Positions 1-8,796 are shown, counted from the first letter of the stretch. The stretch: 55,813 nucleotides of DNA from Phycisphaerales bacterium (GCA_003171335.1 PMYD01000050.1:1-55813); one strand, 5' to 3'. Numbers and translations are program-made. The notes: generated by a model from the sequence alone, not told the origin.

Positions 1-164
1 CCGGAGCTGAGTCCGGCCGGCGAGCGTATTCTTGAAAAGTGAATAGCGACCCAGATTCGGCACCTTGGCGCCACCGGGGCGTTGAAAATGACGCCGTTGT
101 CGGGTTTGATGACCGGACCCCAGGAGCGGGCGCAGCCGCACCGGCAGAGGCTAAGGAGCCAGCG

Positions 165-2474
165 ATGAAGAAGGCGAAGACGACGCGCAAATCGCGCACC
201 AGGCAGGCGGCCAGGAAATCGGCCAAAGCGGCCAGAAGACCGGTTAAAGCAGTCAGAAAACCGGCCAAGGTGCCCGGAAAACCGGCCAGAAAACCGGCCA
301 AAGCGGCCGGGCGGGCCGGCAAGGGTCCCGTGCCGGACTATCTGAACACGGCGCTGCCGCGTGAAAAACGCGTGGCCGACCTGGTGGGGCGGATGACCGC
401 CGAGGAGAAGGTCTCGCAGATGGTGCACACCGCCGCCGCCGTCGAGCGGCTGGGCGTGCCGCCCTATAACTGGTGGAGCGAGGGGCTGCACGGCGTGGGC
501 CGGGCCGGCCGCGCCACGGTCTTTCCGCAGGCCGTCGGCCTGGCGGCCACGTGGGATGAGCAGCTCATCGGCCGCGTGGCCACGGCCATCGCCGATGAGG
601 CCCGCGCCAAGCACCACGAGGCCGCCCGGCACAACCGGCGGGAGATTTACCAGGGGCTGACGTTCTGGTCGCCCAACGTGAACATCTTCCGCGACCCGCG
701 CTGGGGCCGCGGCCACGAGACCTTCGGCGAGGACCCGCACCTGACGGGCCGCCTGGGCGTGGCGTTCGTCCGCGGCCTCCAGGGCGATGACCCGAAGTAC
801 CTAAAGGTCGTGGCCACGCCCAAGCACCTCGCCGTGCACAGCGGCCCCGAGTCGCTGCGGCACAAGTTCGACGCCCGCATCAGTCCCCGCGACCTGTGGG
901 ACACGTACCTGCCGGCCTTCGAGCTGTGCGTCAAGGAGGGCCAGGCGGCCTCCGTGATGGGGGCGTATAACCGCGTCAACGGCGAGGCGGCCTGCGCCAG
1001 CCCCACACTGCTGCAGAAGATCCTCCGCGAAAAATGGGGCTTTGCCGGCTATGTCGTCTCCGACTGCTGGGCCATCGAGGATATCTGGCACGATCACGGC
1101 CTGGCCTCCACGGCGGCCGAGGCGGCGGCCATGGCGCTCAAGGCCGGCTGTCAGCTCAGTTGCAGCCAGGCGTATCACGCCCTGCTGGCGGCGCTGGACC
1201 GCGGGCTGGTGGCGATCGAGGATATCGACAAGGCCGTCACGCTGCTCTTCGAGGCGCGATTCCGCCTGGGCATGTTCGACCCGCCGGGGAAAGTGGGGTA
1301 CGCTCGCACGCCGATTGGCGTGGTGGACAGCCCCGCCCATCGCGAGCTGGCGCTCCAGGCCGGACGCGAGTCGATCGTGCTCTTGAAGAACGACGGCGTG
1401 CTGCCGCTACGGAAGGATTTGCGCAGCATCGGCGTGATCGGCCCCAACGCCCAGAACCTCGAGGCCCTGGTGGGCAACTACAACGGCTGGAACGGCCGCA
1501 TGGTCAGCGTGCTGGAAGGCATCGTCGCTCGCATCTCGCCGATGACCAAGGTCCAGTACGCCCACGGCTGCCACCTGGCCGACAGCTACAGCGCGGGCAT
1601 CGGCCAGGCCGTGTGGATGGCCCGCGATGCCGACGTGATTGTCGCCGTGGTGGGCCTGTCCGGCCGCATCGAGGGCGAGCAGGGCGAATCGTCCTACAGC
1701 ACCACCGGCGGCGACCGCGCGAGCCTGGAGCTGCCGGGCGTGCAGCTTGAGCTGCTTAAGGAGCTGCACAAGCTGGGCAAGCCCCTCATCGTGGTGTACC
1801 TGGGCGGCAGCGCGGTCGACCTCGGCTGGGCTCAGGAAAACGCGGCCGCCGTGCTGTGCGGCTGGTACCCCGGTCAGGCGGGCGGCGAGGCGCTGGCCGA
1901 GGCGATTTTCGGCCACTACAACCCCGCCGGGCGGCTGCCGGTGACGTTTTACAAGTCCGTCGAGCAGCTTCCGCCGTTTGAAGACTACACCATGGAGGGC
2001 CGCACGTATCGCTACTTCCGCGGTGAGCCGCTGTACCCGTTCGGGTACGGCCTGTCGTACACGCAGTTCGCGTACGACAAGTTGAAGCTTTCGGCCGGGG
2101 CTATCGGGCCGGGCGACGCGCTGGGCGTGTCGGTGGAAGTTCGCAACGTCGGCGCGTGGGATGGCGATGAGGTGGTGCAGGTGTACCTCACCGATCTGGA
2201 GGCCTCGGCGCCGGTGGCGATCCGGCGGCTGGCGGCCTTCCGGCGGATCCACCTCAAGGCCGGCAAGAAGCGGGTGGTGAAATTCACGCTGCCGCCGGCG
2301 GCGATGTCGATGGTGGATGAGCAGGGAAGGCGGATCGTCGAGCCGGGGCGGTTCGCCCTGGCCATCGGCGGCGGCCAGCCCGGCACGCGCAGCGAGATGG
2401 CCGGCAGCGGGAATATCCTCAAGCAGGAGTTCATCGTCACCGGCCCTGCGATGGAAGTTGACCTGGTGAGCTGA
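165..2474 (+). CDS. Glycoside hydrolase family 3 (beta-glucosidase/beta-xylosidase type) with a basic N-terminal tail
   Basis: Predicted to release terminal beta-linked glucose or xylose from oligosaccharides. The protein is 769 aa. After a tail of about 55 residues rich in Lys, Arg, Ala and Pro comes the GH3 TIM-barrel domain. The motif YVVSDCW carries the expected nucleophile Asp300. The second alpha/beta domain holds RIEGEQGES, with Glu503 or Glu505 as acid/base candidate, and a fibronectin III-like C-terminal domain runs from about residue 645. The barrel motifs resemble the plant-type xylosidase/BglX branch. I chose the ATG at 165 because AAGGAG lies 6 nt upstream; the frame is open back to a GTG at 39. 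No signal peptide is visible, so it is probably cytoplasmic, acting on imported oligosaccharides. Substrate specificity cannot be read from the sequence. Confidence 0.9.
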   Translation: MKKAKTTRKSRTRQAARKSAKAARRPVKAVRKPAKVPGKPARKPAKAAGRAGKGPVPDYLNTALPREKRVADLVGRMTAEEKVSQMVHTAAAVERLGVPPYNWWSEGLHGVGRAGRATVFPQAVGLAATWDEQLIGRVATAIADEARAKHHEAARHNRREIYQGLTFWSPNVNIFRDPRWGRGHETFGEDPHLTGRLGVAFVRGLQGDDPKYLKVVATPKHLAVHSGPESLRHKFDARISPRDLWDTYLPAFELCVKEGQAASVMGAYNRVNGEAACASPTLLQKILREKWGFAGYVVSDCWAIEDIWHDHGLASTAAEAAAMALKAGCQLSCSQAYHALLAALDRGLVAIEDIDKAVTLLFEARFRLGMFDPPGKVGYARTPIGVVDSPAHRELALQAGRESIVLLKNDGVLPLRKDLRSIGVIGPNAQNLEALVGNYNGWNGRMVSVLEGIVARISPMTKVQYAHGCHLADSYSAGIGQAVWMARDADVIVAVVGLSGRIEGEQGESSYSTTGGDRASLELPGVQLELLKELHKLGKPLIVVYLGGSAVDLGWAQENAAAVLCGWYPGQAGGEALAEAIFGHYNPAGRLPVTFYKSVEQLPPFEDYTMEGRTYRYFRGEPLYPFGYGLSYTQFAYDKLKLSAGAIGPGDALGVSVEVRNVGAWDGDEVVQVYLTDLEASAPVAIRRLAAFRRIHLKAGKKRVVKFTLPPAAMSMVDEQGRRIVEPGRFALAIGGGQPGTRSEMAGSGNILKQEFIVTGPAMEVDLVS

Positions 2475-2498
2475 GGCTGGCGGTCGGGCCAGGCCGGT

Positions 2499-2583
2499 GT
2501 GTGGCACAGCCGCCCTCGGCTGTGTCGCCGGCAGAAGGTCCTTCCCTTCCGAAAATGCACAGCCGAGGGCGGCTGTGCCACAC
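2499..2583. repeat. Long inverted repeat with 26-nt arms
   Basis: Arms at 2499-2524 and 2558-2583 are perfect reverse complements (each begins GTGTGGCACAGCC on its own strand) around a 33-nt spacer. The element sits 24 nt after the GH3 stop codon and 32 nt before the next start. It has no T-run, so it is not a classical intrinsic terminator, but a transcript would form a very stable hairpin. It belongs to a group of 3'-end inverted repeats in this window. Confidence 0.85.
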
Positions 2584-2615
2584 GTCTGCCATGGCCTGTC
2601 GGGTATATTGGATGT

Positions 2616-3245
2616 ATGGCCCGCGTTTCGGACAGGCTGGTGACGGTGTACCGCGCCTCGACGCTGGAGGCGGCCGACCTGGCCCGCATGGACCTGGCGG
2701 CCGCGGGCATCGAGGCGTTCATCGAGGGCGAACACGCCGCCAGCACGCTGGGATACATGGGCCTGGGCCTCAATCCCGGCGGCATCAAGGTGATGGTGCC
2801 GGCGATCGATGCCGAGCATGCCGAGTGGCTGCTCACCGGCCGCGCCACTGAGGAGGCCGTTGCCGCCGAGCCCTTCTGGGCGGCCGGCGCCAAGACCCCA
2901 ATGGACACGCCCGAGACCGCCATCGCCCTGCAGCGGCCGCCGCTGATGCTGGAATACGCCGGCAGGCGGCATTCGGCGGATGATTACGCCCGGCGCTCGG
3001 CGCGGGCGCTGGTGCTGGTGTTGTTCTGTCCCCCGTTGGTGCTGCTGTCGCTGTACTACGCGATCCAGGCCCTGCGCGAGGCGCGGCGGACGGGCGTGGC
3101 CGACCGCGGGCGCTTCGGCCGCCGGCTGGCGCTAGTGGTGCTCATCCTGGCGGCGATGCTTGTAGCCGGTGCGGCCATGTGCTGGGAATTCTTCGCCGGC
3201 GGCGCCGCTTGGGTCTGGCCCCTGGTGCGGAAAGTCTTAACGTAG
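2616..3245 (+). CDS. DUF2007-domain protein with two C-terminal membrane helices
   Basis: A 209-aa protein of unknown role. Residues 1-70 (VTVYRAST, then GIEAFIEGEH and IKVMVPA) match the DUF2007 'putative signal transducing protein' pattern, a small ferredoxin-like fold. A linker leads to two hydrophobic segments near residues 130-155 and 168-190, so the protein is probably an inner-membrane protein with a cytosolic head. I chose the ATG at 2616 because the upstream in-frame stretch runs through the inverted repeat at 2499-2583. The next gene is convergent. No partner or pathway is indicated. Confidence 0.7.
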   Translation: MARVSDRLVTVYRASTLEAADLARMDLAAAGIEAFIEGEHAASTLGYMGLGLNPGGIKVMVPAIDAEHAEWLLTGRATEEAVAAEPFWAAGAKTPMDTPETAIALQRPPLMLEYAGRRHSADDYARRSARALVLVLFCPPLVLLSLYYAIQALREARRTGVADRGRFGRRLALVVLILAAMLVAGAAMCWEFFAGGAAWVWPLVRKVLT

Positions 3246-3246
3246 T

Positions 3247-3345
3247 GGTGTGCAGCTCCGCTGCACACCACCGTTATCGGCCCGGGGTCTAAACTCCAGA
3301 ACAGCGTGCCCGTCTTCAGGACGGTGTGCAGCAGAGCTGCACACC
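3247..3345. repeat. Pair of GGTGTGCAGC palindromes
   Basis: Two 23-nt palindromes, 3247-3269 and 3323-3345, both begin GGTGTGCAGC and end GCTGCACACC but differ in the 3-nt centre. They lie between the convergent DUF2007 and permease genes; the permease stop codon follows the second copy directly. Related copies are at 21210-21232 and 52828-53000. They are possibly bidirectional terminators or REP-like elements. Confidence 0.8.
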
Positions 3346-4320
3346 CTACGCGTGCCCAAAGCACAAAATCACCACGGCAAAGCCCACGATGGAAAACAGC
3401 GTGCTGACCACGATGATCTGGGCGGCCAGCGGGCCATCGCCTTTCATGTTCTCGGCCATGACGTACGCGGTGACGGCCGTGGGGCAGGCCAAGAGCAGCA
3501 GGCCGATGAACATCTCGCGCGGCGGGACATGCAGCGGGATCGCGATCGCGCAGCCGACGATCGGCGCCAGCACGCCTTTCAGCGCGGTGCCCAGGCCGGT
3601 GTACAGCAGTTGGCCGGAGATCTTGGTCGTGGCGATGGCCGCTCCGGCGGTGATGAGCGCCAGCGGCAGCGCCGTGCCGGACAGGATGCGCAGCGTGCTG
3701 GCCGCCGGCCGCGGCACCCGCCAGCCGGCCGATGACCAGATCAGGCCCGCCCCGCAGGCCAGGATGAGCGGGTTGGTGATGATTCGCCAACCCATTCTCG
3801 CCAGGGTGCGGGCGCTCATCTGGTGCTGGCCGGCCAGGAGCACGATGACGGCCGTGAAGTTGTACAGCATGATGATGGGGGCCAGCGCCAGCGCCGCATC
3901 GCGCCGGGCCAATCTGCCCGCATCCTCGCCGGCCAGCGAGGTGAAGGCGTACTGGATGACCGGCAGCCCGATATACGCCAGGTTGCCGCGAAACGCCGCC
4001 TGCACAAACGTGCCCATCTGGCGGCGCTCCATGCGCAAGGCCGCCGCCACGGCGTAGCCGGCCACCAGGCAGGCGACCAGGCCGGAAAAACCCAGCAGAA
4101 AGATCTGAAACTGGCGGTGGAAATCCGCATCGCTCCTCCCGGCGGCCGGATTGTCGATGCCGGCCACATCGCAAAACAGCATGGCCGGCAGCCCCACCCA
4201 GAACACCAGCCAGCTCATGCCGCGCAGCGTCTCATCCGACAGCCGCCGCGTCCAGCGCAGCACCACGCCCAGGGCGATCATCAGGAACACGGGCGTCAAC
4301 GTGTCGAGGACAGCTTTCAC
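3346..4320 (-). CDS. Auxin efflux carrier (AEC) family permease
   Basis: A predicted secondary transporter of the AEC family, an inner-membrane protein of about ten helices. Bacterial members export or exchange small organic anions such as malate. The sequence is hydrophobic throughout, with the N-terminal signature TLTPVFLMIALG, the central loop IGLPVIQYAF and a C-terminal helix set ending in IVGFAVVILCF. I favour the GTG at 4320, preceded by GGAG at 5 nt. An ATG at 4347 is in frame, but the intervening codons come from an AT-rich intergenic repeat. The substrate cannot be assigned. The gene is convergent with the DUF2007 gene. Confidence 0.8.
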   Translation of the reverse strand: MKAVLDTLTPVFLMIALGVVLRWTRRLSDETLRGMSWLVFWVGLPAMLFCDVAGIDNPAAGRSDADFHRQFQIFLLGFSGLVACLVAGYAVAAALRMERRQMGTFVQAAFRGNLAYIGLPVIQYAFTSLAGEDAGRLARRDAALALAPIIMLYNFTAVIVLLAGQHQMSARTLARMGWRIITNPLILACGAGLIWSSAGWRVPRPAASTLRILSGTALPLALITAGAAIATTKISGQLLYTGLGTALKGVLAPIVGCAIAIPLHVPPREMFIGLLLLACPTAVTAYVMAENMKGDGPLAAQIIVVSTLFSIVGFAVVILCFGHA

Positions 4321-4332
4321 GAGGGCTCCGGG

Positions 4333-4365
4333 AATTTCAAATTGCAAATTTCAAATTTCAAATTT
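4333..4365. repeat. AT-rich AATTTCAAATT repeat
   Basis: A run of alternating CAAATT/GAAATT words just upstream of the permease gene, self-complementary in several registers. The same vocabulary recurs at 22628-22735 and at the right end of the window (from 55793), always between genes. Its base composition contrasts sharply with the surrounding GC-rich DNA. Confidence 0.75.
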
Positions 4366-4472
4366 ACGGAGGCCGGAGGATGTCGGCAATTCAATTAATG
4401 GCAGGCGCGGCGCCAAGTTGAGCGGATGGTCGAACCGGTCACGATGGCGGCGAAGGGAATTCGTAGCTGTTG

Positions 4473-5231
4473 CTAGCGTCTTTGCCTGCGTTTGATCCTT
4501 GCCGCGATTTGCCAAGGGACAATCGTTGAGTCCACTTTGTTTGGAAGGGGTGGCTTCGTAGCTCGGAGCACCACGGATCCGTCTTTCTCGATTCCAAGGC
4601 TCAATAGCACAAAGGCTCCTCCTCCAGATGCATCAAGGCACCATCGGCACCGATGCGGGTTCTCCGCTGTTCCATCCCCGTAAAGACAGGTTGTCTTCCG
4701 CCCGCAGAATGGACATTCCAGTAGCGATATGGCGCTTAACACCTTCTGATTGAGGAAGAGCAAATCACCGAATTCCCCAAGCCTTTCTGGGCTTGCCCAT
4801 CGGGGAAGCTTCTGCAAGACGCTAAAGATAATAATCCCGGCCTCATAGAAGAAGTTTGCAACTTGGACAGCGCAAGCAAGACTCCAAGCAGTGAAATACC
4901 TATCCTTAGGTCGTTTGCCGGCTTCCGCGCGACATATGGGGCAGGCTGAGATGGCTGCTACTTCGCCATCCACAAGACGATTTGTGGGCTCGAGCGGCGA
5001 CTCAATATCGAACCATGCGGCAAGACGATCTATGGCCGTGCGGAGTTTCTTAGTCTGCCTCATGCCTTGACCGTTTCTTATAGTCAGCAGGATTCTCAGA
5101 TAGTGGTCAAGCATCCCCTCGAAATCTCTCTGGGGACTTTCTTCCCATGTCTTTAGGTACTCAGGAAACGGTTGTGGTCTTGGCCGAGATCCACAAAAGG
5201 CACAGTTGAACCGGAAGATAATCGGTTCCAT
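4473..5231 (-). CDS. Hypothetical protein with four CxxC pairs
   Basis: A 252-aa protein I do not recognise. It has four CxxC pairs (Cys10/13, 97/100, 173/176, 195/198), with CPICRAEAG and CPFCGRK looking like zinc-knuckle halves, so it probably binds one or two metal ions. There are no clear membrane segments or enzyme motifs. The start at 5231 has GGGAG 7 nt upstream and lies 14 nt after the mutS stop, so it may be co-transcribed with mutS. Its base composition and codon use are visibly less GC-rich than the flanking genes, which suggests recent acquisition. Function unknown. Confidence 0.7.
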   Translation of the reverse strand: MEPIIFRFNCAFCGSRPRPQPFPEYLKTWEESPQRDFEGMLDHYLRILLTIRNGQGMRQTKKLRTAIDRLAAWFDIESPLEPTNRLVDGEVAAISACPICRAEAGKRPKDRYFTAWSLACAVQVANFFYEAGIIIFSVLQKLPRWASPERLGEFGDLLFLNQKVLSAISLLECPFCGRKTTCLYGDGTAENPHRCRWCLDASGGGAFVLLSLGIEKDGSVVLRATKPPLPNKVDSTIVPWQIAARIKRRQRR

Positions 5232-5245
5232 TTGGGAACTCCCAT

Positions 5246-7882
5246 TCAGATTTGCTCGCGCATCTTCCGCAGTAGTTCCATCGCCTGCATCGGCGTCATG
5301 TTTTCCAGGTCCGCCGCCTGGATGGCGGCGAGGATCTTTGCGGCCGCCGGGTTGGCGGCGCCGGCGGCGAAGAGGTCTTTCTGGCTCGTCGAGCGCAGGG
5401 CGCTTTTCGCCAGGCGGGGCATATCCAGACCCTCGGCCAGGTGGGCCTGGAGTTTGGGCAGGAGTTCCTGGGCGCGGTCGATGACGGCACGGGGAATGCC
5501 GGCCAGGCGGGCCACGTGCACGCCGTAGCTGCGGTCGGTACCACCCTCGACGATCTTGTGCAGGAAGATCACCTCGTCGGCCCACTCGCGGACGGCCACG
5601 TTGAGGTTTTTCACGCCCTTGAGCTTGGCGGAAAGCTCGGTCAGCTCGTGGTAGTGCGTGGCGAAGAGCGTGCGGCAGTTGATGCGGGCCACGAGGTATT
5701 CGGTGATGGCCCAGGCCAGCGCCAGGCCGTCGTACGTGCTGGTGCCGCGGCCGACCTCATCCAGGATGACCAGGCTGCGCGAGGAGGCGTTGTTGATGAT
5801 GTTGGCCGTCTCGACCATCTCCACCATGAAGGTGGACAGGCCGGCCGTCAGCTCGTCGGCGGCGCCCACGCGGGTGAAGATGCGATCGACCAGGCCGATC
5901 GTGGCGGATTCGGCGGGGATGAAGCTGCCCATCTGCCCCAGCAGCGTCAGCAGGGCCACCTGGCGGATGTACGTGCTCTTACCGGCCATGTTGGGGCCAG
6001 TGATGATGAGCATGCGGTTTTCCGCCGCGCCCATGGACACATCGTTAGGGACGAATTTCTCGCGGAGCTGTTCGGCCAACACCGGGTGGCAGCCGCCGAC
6101 GATCTCCAGCACGTTGTCCTGCGTGATGGCCGGCCGCACCCAGCGGCGCCGGGCGGCCAGATCGGCCAGGCCGGCCAGTACGTCGAGAAGCGCCATGGCC
6201 CGCGCGGCTTCCTGGAGGGCGGGCACGAATTTGCACAGCTCCAGCCGCACCTCTTCGAAGAGTTCGATCTCCAGGCGCTTGGCGCGGTCGGAGGCGGTGA
6301 GCACCTCGCTCTCGTAACGGCGCAGCTCATCGGTGATGTAGCGCTCGGCGTTCTTGAGCGTCTGTTTGCGGATGTAGTCGGCCGGCACCTTCTGGGCGTG
6401 GGCGTTGGTGACCTCGATGTAGTAGCCAAAGACCCTGTTGTAGCCCACGCGCAGGCTGGGGGCGCCCAGCCGGCCGATCTGCTGGGCCTGGTATTGCGCC
6501 AGCCAGTTCTGCCCATCGCTGCCGATGCGGCGGAGCCGGTCCAGGTCGGCGTTGTAGCCGGCGGCGATGACCCCGCCATCGCGCAAGACGTTGGGGCAGT
6601 CGGCATCGATGGCCCGCTCGATGAGGGCCGCCGGCTCGGCCAGGCCGGTCAGGTGCGAGCGCAGCTCGGCCAGCAGCTCAGCCGCCAGCGGCGTGAGCAG
6701 TTCGTGGAGCCGCGGCAGGAGTTTGAGCGTCTGGCCCAGGGCCACCAGCTCGCGCGGCCGCACGCGGGCCAGCGCGATGTTGGCGGTGATGCGGTCGATC
6801 TGGGAGGCGGAAGCGAGCGGCTCGCGAAGGGCCGCCAGCCGCTGGCGGTCGGCCAGCAGTTCGGCGATGGCATCCTGGCGAGCGAGGATCTCGCTGTAGC
6901 GCTTCAGCGGGAAGGTGATCCACTGCTCCAGCAGGCGGCTGCCCATGCCGGTAGCCGTCTGGTCGATCGAGGCCAGGAGGCTGCCGGCCCGCTGGTTGGC
7001 GCGGAGCGTGCGCTTGATCTCCAGGCTGCGCAGCGTGACGGCATCGAGCATCATGTGGTCGGCGCGGGCGAAGGGCCGAAGCTGGCGGATGTGCCCTAGC
7101 GCGGTCTTCTGCGTCTCCTGCAAATAATCCAGCACCGCGCCGGCGGCGGAGATGGCCGGCGTGTAGCCATCGAGGCCAAAACCGGCCAGCGTGGTGACGC
7201 CAAAATGCTTGTTCAGCGTTTCGCCGGCAGCGCGGGCCTCGAAGGCCCAGGGCGGCCGGGCCGTGCAGGAAGCGCCGGTGCACTCGCGGAGCATGCGGCG
7301 AAAGTCGGCCGTGTCGATGGCCGTGCCTTCGGGCAGGAGCACCTCGGCGGGGCGGATGCGCGTCAGCTCATCCAAGAGGCCGCGCGTCGGCACATCCATG
7401 AGCTGGAAGAGCCCGCTCGATAGCTCGACCCAGGCCAGGCCGGCCGGGTGCTCGCCCTCGCCGCCGGCGGCCAGCGGAAACACGGCCGCCAGGAAGTTGC
7501 CTTCGCGCTGGTCGAGCAGGGTCTGGTCGGTGAGCGTGCCGGGCGTGATCAGCCGCGTCACATCGCGCTTCACCAGCCCCTTGGCCGACGCCGGGTCTTC
7601 CACCTGCTCGCACACGGCCACGCGCACGCCGGCGGCCACCAGCCGCGACAGGTAGTTGTCCAGGGCGTGGTAGGGGATGCCCGCCAGCGGCACGGCGGTG
7701 GGACCTTTCGAGCGGCTGGTGAGCGTGAGGCCCAGGATTCGCGAGGCGGCCTTGGCGTCGTCGTAGAACGTCTCGTAGAAGTCGCCCATGCGGAACAGCA
7801 GCAGGTAGTCCGGGTACTGCTCCTTGAAGGAGCGGTACTGCCGCATGGCCGGCGTATCGAGTTGGAGAGGGTCATCGCCCAT
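5246..7882 (-). CDS. mutS: DNA mismatch repair protein MutS
   Basis: Recognises base mismatches and small loops and starts repair. The protein is 878 aa, normal for the family. The N-terminal mismatch-binding motif GDFYETF places the wedge Phe at 35 and the Glu at 37. The Walker A motif GPNMAGKST lies at about residue 628, followed by Walker B (VILDEVGRGTSTYDG) and the helix-turn-helix dimerisation end with YGVHVARLAG. No mutL is in the window. The ATG at 7882 has no obvious ribosome binding site. The downstream cysteine-rich gene is only 14 nt away. Confidence 0.97.
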   Translation of the reverse strand: MGDDPLQLDTPAMRQYRSFKEQYPDYLLLFRMGDFYETFYDDAKAASRILGLTLTSRSKGPTAVPLAGIPYHALDNYLSRLVAAGVRVAVCEQVEDPASAKGLVKRDVTRLITPGTLTDQTLLDQREGNFLAAVFPLAAGGEGEHPAGLAWVELSSGLFQLMDVPTRGLLDELTRIRPAEVLLPEGTAIDTADFRRMLRECTGASCTARPPWAFEARAAGETLNKHFGVTTLAGFGLDGYTPAISAAGAVLDYLQETQKTALGHIRQLRPFARADHMMLDAVTLRSLEIKRTLRANQRAGSLLASIDQTATGMGSRLLEQWITFPLKRYSEILARQDAIAELLADRQRLAALREPLASASQIDRITANIALARVRPRELVALGQTLKLLPRLHELLTPLAAELLAELRSHLTGLAEPAALIERAIDADCPNVLRDGGVIAAGYNADLDRLRRIGSDGQNWLAQYQAQQIGRLGAPSLRVGYNRVFGYYIEVTNAHAQKVPADYIRKQTLKNAERYITDELRRYESEVLTASDRAKRLEIELFEEVRLELCKFVPALQEAARAMALLDVLAGLADLAARRRWVRPAITQDNVLEIVGGCHPVLAEQLREKFVPNDVSMGAAENRMLIITGPNMAGKSTYIRQVALLTLLGQMGSFIPAESATIGLVDRIFTRVGAADELTAGLSTFMVEMVETANIINNASSRSLVILDEVGRGTSTYDGLALAWAITEYLVARINCRTLFATHYHELTELSAKLKGVKNLNVAVREWADEVIFLHKIVEGGTDRSYGVHVARLAGIPRAVIDRAQELLPKLQAHLAEGLDMPRLAKSALRSTSQKDLFAAGAANPAAAKILAAIQAADLENMTPMQAMELLRKMREQI

Positions 7883-7916
7883 CGCGCCGGCGATGATAGT
7901 TGATGGGCGGAGAGAA

Positions 7917-8025
7917 GTTAATCGGTTAATCGGTCAATTCGTCAATTCGTCAATTGGTCAATTGGAAAAGGCGAAGAGGAGACGTCGTTCCCGCTGTCAC
8001 CAATTAACCAATTGACCAATTGACC
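7917..8025. repeat. TTAATCGG/CAATTGG inverted repeat
   Basis: The left arm (7917-7965) is a run of GGTTAATCGG and GTCAATTCGTCAATTGG words; the right arm (7999-8025) is ACCAATTAACCAATTGACC. They can fold back over a 33-nt GC-rich spacer. A related element stands at 55091-55192, and both contain AAAAGGCGAAGA after the left arm, so this is a dispersed family. It lies upstream of mutS (minus strand) and of the dUTPase-like gene (plus strand). Confidence 0.75.
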
Positions 8026-8155
8026 AAGAGCGAGGGCCGAAGTCCTGCGTAGCCTTGGCGAAGCAGGAAGCGAGCGGACCTGTTTTGGAGACTCTCTTGC
8101 CGGTGGGCCAGCGGACCGCTAGCATCGGCACAACTTTCTTGCCGGAGGCCCGAGA

Positions 8156-8635
8156 ATGGATTCATCCGAGCCGATCAAATCGTTGGAAGAGATCTGGCCG
8201 CTCCAGGCGGCGCTGAACGCCCGGGCGGGTTTCGATACGCAGGGGCTGGGCCGGCGGCTGGCCGAGGCGCTGCAAACCGGCACGCTGGCGGCTGAGGGCC
8301 CGCTGCGCGTGGAGGTGGGGCGGGCGATCAAGAACTACCTCGACGCCCTGTCCAGCGAGTGCGCCGAACTGCAGAACTGCCTGGCATGGAAGCACTGGTA
8401 TCGCGAGGCCCGCCAGGGCCGCCAGTACGAACTGGGCGATGTACAGAACGCCCGCGTCGAGGCGATCGACATGCTGTTCTTCTGGATCAGCCTGTGCCAG
8501 TTGCTGGGCCTCGCGCCGGCCGATGTGTTTCGGCTGTACGCCGCCAAGCTGGGCATCAATCACCGCCGGCAGGATGAGGACCGCACGCAGGCCGAGCACG
8601 CCGGCCACGAAAACGAGAACCGGCAGGTCATTTAA
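8156..8635 (+). CDS. dUTPase-like all-alpha NTP pyrophosphohydrolase
   Basis: Probably hydrolyses dUTP or a related nucleotide to the monophosphate. The 159-aa helical protein carries the pattern of the dimeric dUTPase/MazG superfamily: acidic residues Glu68 and Glu71, then AWKHWYRE (Trp78-Lys79-x-Trp81), then RVEAIDMLFFW with Glu102 and Asp105 as metal ligands, and a C-terminal KLGINHRRQDED. The start has GGAGG 7 nt upstream. It is a single gene, convergent with the glycosyltransferase gene. Substrate is inferred from family resemblance only; MazG-like specificity is possible. Confidence 0.65.
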   Translation: MDSSEPIKSLEEIWPLQAALNARAGFDTQGLGRRLAEALQTGTLAAEGPLRVEVGRAIKNYLDALSSECAELQNCLAWKHWYREARQGRQYELGDVQNARVEAIDMLFFWISLCQLLGLAPADVFRLYAAKLGINHRRQDEDRTQAEHAGHENENRQVI

Positions 8636-8642
8636 GGTTTGG

Positions 8643-8772
8643 AGGTGGCATGCCCTCACGGCGAAAGCGAAGCCGGGTGGGCATGAGCCTATGGGTGGAA
8701 GTTTCTCCTGCGGCCACATGCCCACTCGCCGCCCAAAGCTGGCGCTTTGGCCATCGTGAGGGCATGCCACCT
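8643..8772. repeat. Nested inverted repeat, AGGTGGCATGCCCTCACG family
   Basis: Outer arms of 18 nt at 8643-8660 and 8755-8772 are perfect reverse complements. An inner pair, GGGTGGGCATG at 8675 and CATGCCCACT at 8717, nests inside. It fills the gap between two convergent genes. Other copies are at 32738-32953 (complete, with an extra hairpin inside) and 48981-49036 (left half only). Confidence 0.85.
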
Positions 8773-8796
8773 GCGCCTCTTTATATCGGGGCGTCC

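Noticed and set aside
1407..2972. 521-aa minus-strand open frame opposite the GH3 gene
   Set aside because: It lies antisense to well-conserved GH3 and DUF2007 coding sequence and its translation is arginine/histidine-rich without any family pattern, typical of shadows in GC-rich DNA.
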